Shown here: in pieces, positions 6,235 to 8,800 of the stretch
Layout: every line of letters starts with the position of its first letter
Position numbering within the stretch: the first letter of the stretch is position 1
Assembly (NCBI GenBank): GCA_002170825.1
Contig: NHIA01000003.1
Location: 29,654-38,453 of the forward strand
Source: Cyanobacteria bacterium TMED177
Lineage (GTDB): Bacteria > Cyanobacteriota > Cyanobacteriia > PCC-6307 > Cyanobiaceae
Direction: 5' to 3'
Length of the DNA stretch: 8,800 nt
Made by a program: the position numbers and the translations under genes
The notes under the pieces: model-generated
The model's input: only the letters and a program-made list of their open reading frames with translations
What the model was told of the DNA's origin: nothing
Databases searched by the model: none

Positions 6235-7389
6235 ATGAGCGGATGGCTGCTGATCCTGGCGTTGCTGATTCTTGGTGGCGTTCTGTCCACGCTGGGCGAC
6301 CGTCTAGGCAGCCGAGTGGGCAAGGCCAGGCTCAGCCTGTTCAACCTCCGCCCCCGTCGGACAGCGGTGCTGATCACAGTCCTCACGGGCAGCATGATCA
6401 GTGCATTGTCGTTGGGGTTGCTGCTGCTGGTGAGCACCCAACTGCGCGTCGGACTGTTTGAACTGGATGCACTTCAAGAACGGCTGAAGGACAGCCGCCG
6501 TGCTCTCAAGGCGGCTGAAGACGAAAGACGGCAAGCCAAAGCGGCATCGCAAAAGATCGAATCCGAACTGATCGACAGCCGCAAGAGGGCAGCGACCCTG
6601 CGCCGAGAACTGGAGCCCCTGCAGCAACAAAGGGACGTGCTGGAGAAGGAACGCGCCCGCCTCAGCCAAGACATCAAAGCTAGGGACGCCGACATTCAGC
6701 GCACGGAACGCGAACTCCAGAGTGTCCGCAGCCGGATCACAGCAGGAGAACAGGAACTGGTTGCCCTGGAAAAGGATCTACTGGCGCTCCGACGCGGCTC
6801 GGTGGCGGTGCGCAGTGGCCAGGTCCTCGCCAGAGCAACCGTACGGCTCGAACAACCCAATCAGGCCAAGCAGGTGGTGGATCGCCTGTTGCAGGAAGCC
6901 AATCTCAAGGCCTACGCGAGCGTACGACCGGGGGAAACACCGGACCGTCAGATTCTGCTTGTGCCCCGAAGTGATGTGAAACGCCTGCAGAGCACCATCC
7001 GCCAGAGCGGAACCTGGGTGGTGTCGTTGCGATCAGCCACCAATGTCCTGCGCGGCGAAAGCATCGTCTATGCCTTCCCGGAAGTCCGACCAAACCGCAC
7101 GATCGTCCGTCCCGATGACGTGCTGGCCACCACAACGATCGAGGCAGAGGAGCGCAGCTCCGATGCCATCCGCAACCGTCTGAATCTCCTGCTGGCGTCG
7201 AGCTTCGCCGAAGTCCAACGGCGTGGATCCCTGAGCGAGGGGCTCCAGTTCGATGGCAACGCCCTGAATCAGCTGGGTCGAGCCCTGGTTGATCAAACCT
7301 CGGATGATCCGATTGGGCTGCAAGTGGTCTCCGTCCGCAGCAGTGACACGGCTGATCCGGTGATGGTGAAGATCGAGATCCAGCCATGA
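6235..7389 (+). CDS. DUF3084-type coiled-coil membrane protein
   Basis: The 384-aa protein has two N-terminal membrane segments (about 3-19 and 44-67), joined by a basic loop rich in arginine (RVGKARLSLFNLRPRR, 27-42). A long heptad-like coiled coil full of E, R, K, Q and L follows (about 75-187), then a mixed alpha/beta C-terminal domain (about 190-384) containing LVPRSDVKRL and SIVYAFPEVRPNRTIV. This architecture and wording match the cyanobacterial DUF3084 family, whose function I do not know. The coiled coil and C-terminal domain would face one side of the membrane on a rod, as in scaffold or tether proteins; that is inference. The ATG at 6235 has a GAGGGGGG ribosome site about 9 nt upstream. 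The gene lies 27 nt after ntcA, and its TGA overlaps the next start (ATGA), so it is probably co-transcribed with both. Confidence 0.85.
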   Translation: MSGWLLILALLILGGVLSTLGDRLGSRVGKARLSLFNLRPRRTAVLITVLTGSMISALSLGLLLLVSTQLRVGLFELDALQERLKDSRRALKAAEDERRQAKAASQKIESELIDSRKRAATLRRELEPLQQQRDVLEKERARLSQDIKARDADIQRTERELQSVRSRITAGEQELVALEKDLLALRRGSVAVRSGQVLARATVRLEQPNQAKQVVDRLLQEANLKAYASVRPGETPDRQILLVPRSDVKRLQSTIRQSGTWVVSLRSATNVLRGESIVYAFPEVRPNRTIVRPDDVLATTTIEAEERSSDAIRNRLNLLLASSFAEVQRRGSLSEGLQFDGNALNQLGRALVDQTSDDPIGLQVVSVRSSDTADPVMVKIEIQP

Positions 7390-7826
7390 CACGACTTGTG
7401 GCGATTGATCCCGGTCACCACAAGTGCGGCCTGGTCCTGATCGACAAGCCAAGGGCCCTCGTTGAAGAGGGTCTTGTTCTTTCTGTTCACAACGTCATGG
7501 ACCAGATGCATGCCTGGTCTTGTTCCGGCGGCGTGGACCTGATCCTGCTGGGCAACGGCACCAGTTCGGACGCATGGGATGGGCTTTTGGAGAGGGTTGC
7601 ACCGGTGCAGACGGTGAACGAACGCGGCACCACCCTGCGAGCCCGAGGTCGCTACTGGCAGCTGTGGCCGCCCAAGGGCCTCCAACGGCTGATCCCACAG
7701 GGGATGCGCATTCCGCCGGGCGATCTTGATGCCGTTGCAGCATTGGTGATGGCAGAAGAGCACCTCGGACAGGCCTTCCGCTGGCCCCCGCCCCCGCCGG
7801 ATTTCAGAAGCGCGCTCGCACCGTGA
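7386..7826 (+). CDS. RuvC/YqgF-like RNase H-fold nuclease, short form
   Basis: The 146-aa protein begins with LVAIDPGHHKCGLVL (4-18), the first strand-turn-strand of RuvC/YqgF-type RNase H folds with acidic residue D8. It continues with DLILLGNGTSSD (51-62), TVNERGTTLRARGRYW (76-91, acidic E79) and PGDLDAVAALVMAE (111-124, acidic D113/D115). These four positions are where YqgF and RuvC carry catalytic or structural acids, so metal-dependent nuclease or resolvase activity is plausible. Bacterial YqgF homologues are linked to 16S rRNA 5' maturation and RuvC to Holliday-junction cutting; which applies here cannot be told. The WPPPPPDF run near the C-terminus is unusual. The start is fixed by the ATGA overlap with the DUF3084 gene. 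The last 23 bases overlap the convergent DUF3146 gene. Confidence 0.78.
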   Translation: MTRLVAIDPGHHKCGLVLIDKPRALVEEGLVLSVHNVMDQMHAWSCSGGVDLILLGNGTSSDAWDGLLERVAPVQTVNERGTTLRARGRYWQLWPPKGLQRLIPQGMRIPPGDLDAVAALVMAEEHLGQAFRWPPPPPDFRSALAP

Positions 7827-8061
7827 AGGTGTAGTCACCGCCGGGTTCGAGCCGATAATCCATCCGCACCAGAAAACGCAACAGCGCATCTTCAATCAGC
7901 GCCCGACCCAGTGAGGGTTCGACGCTCAGTTCGCCGCGATCGAAGGCCCAGACGAAGGTCCACTGAAAGCCTCCAGCCGACACCTCACCCTCCACACACT
8001 GATCGCTGAAGCATTGACGCAGGACGCGCAAATGGGCCGTTGTGGCGGGCAGCGCCGTCAT
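7804..8061 (-). CDS. DUF3146-type small cyanobacterial protein
   Basis: This 85-aa soluble protein has no membrane segment or known catalytic motif. Its middle and C-terminal parts (GFQWTFVWAFDRGELSVEPS, 31-50; GRALIEDALLRFL, 52-64; DYRLEPGGDYTFTVRARF, 68-85) resemble the small, cyanobacteria-restricted DUF3146 family as I remember it; function is unknown. The pattern of aromatic beta-strands and a terminal TFTVRARF strand suggests a small beta-rich domain. The ATG at 8061-8059 overlaps the pth stop as ATGA, implying translational coupling to peptidyl-tRNA hydrolase. The C-terminus overlaps the RuvC/YqgF-like gene by 23 nt. The gene is well supported; the family name somewhat less so. Confidence 0.8.
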   Translation of the reverse strand: MTALPATTAHLRVLRQCFSDQCVEGEVSAGGFQWTFVWAFDRGELSVEPSLGRALIEDALLRFLVRMDYRLEPGGDYTFTVRARF

Positions 8062-8669
8062 CCGTCCAGGGAAGGCCGGAACCCATTGATCCAGTTGCCG
8101 GCCCGTTCCAGGCCATGGTTCTGGATCCGATGGATGGAATCCAGCACACCATCCAGCACGGAATCCACCGTGGGCCGCTCGGCCTGACTGAAGGCACCCA
8201 GCACATGGGACACCGTGCGCTCCCGACGCTCGGCGGGATTCTCCGAGGGAGCACCAATACCGATGCGAAGCCGTGGGAAGGCCTGGGTTCCCAGATGTTG
8301 GATGGTGCTGCGCAGACCGTTGTGTCCACCGGCGCCCCCCTCTGCCCGCAACCGCAGGCGTCCCAGGGGAATGTCCATGTCATCCACCAGGACCAGCAAC
8401 TGTTCGGGTGTGAAGCCGAACCAGTCGAGCGCCGCGCGGATGGAGCGGCCGCTGTCGTTCATGAAGGTCTGGGGCATCAACAACCGGAGACGATCCTGCC
8501 CAAGGCCCTGTTCTGCCGATAGACCAAGCAACTTGGCCTGCTGACGGAACGACAGGCCATGACGGGACGCCAGTCGCTCCAGTGCCATGAAACCGATGTT
8601 GTGGCGCGTGCCCAGATACTTCGAACCGGGGTTGCCAAGGCCAACCACAAGCCGGAGCTGATCGACCAT
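8058..8669 (-). CDS. pth: Peptidyl-tRNA hydrolase
   Basis: Pth cleaves the ester bond of peptidyl-tRNAs dropped by ribosomes, recycling tRNA in the cytoplasm. All four active-site positions of the bacterial enzyme are present, shifted by three from E. coli: N13 in VGLGNPG is also conserved, and the key residues are H23 (TRHNIGF), N71 (QTFMNDSG), D96 (LVDDMDIPLG) and N117 (GGHNGLRS). The RLRIGIGAP segment (134-141 region) and length of 203 aa are typical. The start ATG at 8669-8667 places GLGNPG close to the N-terminus, as expected, and lies 5 nt after the tatA stop. The following DUF3146 gene overlaps by ATGA, so the three genes look like one transcription unit. Confidence 0.97.
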   Translation of the reverse strand: MVDQLRLVVGLGNPGSKYLGTRHNIGFMALERLASRHGLSFRQQAKLLGLSAEQGLGQDRLRLLMPQTFMNDSGRSIRAALDWFGFTPEQLLVLVDDMDIPLGRLRLRAEGGAGGHNGLRSTIQHLGTQAFPRLRIGIGAPSENPAERRERTVSHVLGAFSQAERPTVDSVLDGVLDSIHRIQNHGLERAGNWINGFRPSLDG

Positions 8670-8674
8670 GCGTG

Positions 8675-8800
8675 TCAGACGCCTGATGTCGAATCAGTCT
8701 CTTCAACGTCTGATCCGGGCAGTGATTCCGGATCAGCCATGGCTTTGTTGATTTCCCTCTCGAATTCCTTGGAGGCCGATTGAAAGCCCTTCAGGGTTTT
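8675..8800 (-). CDS. tatA: Twin-arginine translocase subunit TatA, C-terminal fragment
   Basis: Only the last 41 codons are in the window; the TGA is at 8677-8675 and the N-terminal membrane helix lies beyond the right edge. The visible residues begin KTLKGFQSASKEFEREI, matching the amphipathic helix of TatA/TatE-type proteins (the family's LGK-LK-GF-x-A-x-x-EF pattern), then an acidic, low-complexity tail rich in D, E, S and T. TatA forms the size-variable channel of the Tat pathway, which exports folded proteins across plasma and thylakoid membranes. It is upstream of pth with a 5-nt gap. TatA rather than TatB is inferred from the helix wording and short tail; the missing N-terminus would settle it. 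Confidence 0.8.
   Translation of the reverse strand, partial: KTLKGFQSASKEFEREINKAMADPESLPGSDVEETDSTSGV

Noticed and set aside
7784..7801. C-rich run resembling a simple repeat
   Set aside because: It simply encodes the proline run WPPPPPD near the C-terminus of the YqgF-like protein.
8040..8522. Plus-strand frame opposite pth
   Set aside because: Pth is unambiguous on the minus strand with all catalytic residues; the antisense translation has no recognisable feature.
1..8800. Search for CRISPR arrays, insertion sequences, tRNA or rRNA genes, toxin-antitoxin or defence genes
   Set aside because: No spaced direct repeats, transposase motifs, cloverleaf-like segments or defence domains were seen; gene content is core housekeeping.

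Overview
The window is a compact, GC-rich block of core chromosome from a unicellular cyanobacterium, most likely a marine Synechococcus-type picocyanobacterium. The organism call rests on an unmistakable NtcA (cyanobacterial global nitrogen regulator) with a consensus NtcA promoter, a membrane-anchored TxlA/HCF164-type thioredoxin, a cyanobacterial DUF3146-type protein, ThyX in place of a visible ThyA, and very short intergenic gaps. The organism call is inference from gene content; no rRNA was available to confirm it. No mobile element, CRISPR array, tRNA or rRNA is visible.

Layout, left to right. The 3' part of a soluble lytic murein transglycosylase gene (+, cut by the left edge) runs tail-to-tail into an unrecognised multi-spanning membrane protein gene (-), with a 96-nt overlap. 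Divergent from that is a thioredoxin-like membrane protein gene (txlA-like, +), followed by thyX (+). thyX meets dcd (-) tail-to-tail: the stop codons share a CTAG, and a perfect inverted repeat spans them. dcd lies 3' of a CobO-like gene (-) and overlaps it by one base (TGATG). A 123-bp divergent region holding a 7-bp-arm dyad separates the cobO-like gene from rph (RNase PH, +). The NtcA-activated promoter of ntcA begins on the base after the rph stop codon. Downstream of ntcA, after 27 nt, is a DUF3084-type coiled-coil membrane protein gene, then a short RuvC/YqgF-like nuclease-fold gene joined by an ATGA overlap. The last gene overlaps tail-to-tail (23 nt) with a minus-strand group tatA (cut by the right edge) - pth - DUF3146. 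In that group pth starts 5 nt after the tatA stop, and the DUF3146 gene overlaps pth by ATGA.

How the genes relate. dcd (dCTP to dUTP) and thyX (dUMP to dTMP) belong to the same thymidylate route, although they are on opposite strands. rph and the YqgF-like protein concern RNA 3'-end maturation or nuclease chemistry, pth rescues peptidyl-tRNA, and tatA is a translocase subunit. ntcA is the regulatory gene, and its promoter is the only strongly supported regulatory site.

No stretch longer than about 125 bases lacks a gene. Most of the window is housekeeping. The parts that merit attention are the CobO-like protein with no recognisable Walker A lysine, the atypical ThyX signature, the two poorly known proteins apparently co-transcribed with ntcA, and the three convergent junctions, all overlapping and all lacking U-tract terminators. 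I see no clear evidence of a new defence or mobile system.
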